Below, in pieces: positions 5,258 to 5,290 of a stretch of 5,290 nt of DNA. The DNA is from an uncultured Lachnospiraceae bacterium. Lineage in GTDB: Bacteria > Bacillota > Clostridia > Lachnospirales > Lachnospiraceae. The translations under genes were made by a program, and so were the position numbers. Within the stretch, counting starts at the first letter, position 1. Each line of letters begins with the position of its first letter. The DNA lies in contig CAKRIL010000072.1 of assembly GCA_934343915.1 (NCBI GenBank), forward strand, positions 1-5,290, written 5' to 3'. A model generated the notes under the pieces. The model was not told the origin of the DNA and ran no database searches. It saw only the letters and a program-made list of their open reading frames with translations.

Positions 5258-5290
5258 TAAGCTTCTTCCAAAAGTCGTGATATGCATAAT

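Noticed and set aside
5075..5260. Open frame of 61 codons on the + strand in the right repeat
   Set aside because: It lies across the inverted-repeat structure, has no ribosome binding site, and its composition follows the hairpins rather than any protein pattern.
5257..5289. Possible C-terminal end of a - strand gene entering from the right (LCISRLLEEA, then TAG)
   Set aside because: It is plausible, but eleven codons cannot be distinguished from chance. If real, the folded repeat would lie directly in its 3' region.
1..5290. Transposase, integrase, toxin-antitoxin pair or CRISPR array that might explain the flanking repeats
   Set aside because: All substantial frames are accounted for by the four genes, and no spaced direct repeats of CRISPR type are visible.

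Overview
The window is about 5.3 kb of chromosome-like DNA of moderate G+C. It most likely comes from an anaerobic gut or rumen Firmicute of the Lachnospiraceae type (Butyrivibrio, Roseburia or Lachnospira relatives). The evidence is strong purine-rich ribosome binding sites, A/T-rich promoters with extended -10 elements, a plant-glycan hydrolase (GH127), an NRCH-type nuclease lipoprotein with a zinc-binding tail, and a small protein of a kind I associate with Clostridia. The genus is an inference from overall character, not from a marker gene.

Layout, left to right. Positions 1-205 are one copy of a long repeat. A second copy lies in inverted orientation at 5039-5243, matching without gaps at all but 7 positions, so the two copies bracket every gene here. 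The repeat contains a strongly folded domain followed by an A/T-rich part with a promoter-like sequence that points inward. Next come a 76-residue protein of unknown function (239-469, +) and an intergenic bidirectional terminator (489-568). An intracellular GH127 beta-L-arabinofuranosidase-like enzyme (618-2675, -) is followed by a secreted lipoprotein nuclease (2818-3915, -). A 264-bp divergent promoter region then leads to an atypical short-chain dehydrogenase/reductase (4180-4980, +). A short hairpin lies between that gene and the right repeat copy.

The genes do not form an obvious pathway. GH127 trims arabinose-containing plant oligosaccharides in the cytoplasm, the nuclease acts outside the membrane and may scavenge nucleic acid, and the reductase has an unknown substrate. 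Each appears to have its own promoter or start region, and no transporter or regulator gene is present. The most unusual content is the flanking inverted repeat with its folded, possibly RNA-active domain. It may be a dispersed non-coding element or a mobile one, and it could allow inversion of the whole 4.8-kb segment. I see no transposase, CRISPR array, tRNA or rRNA.
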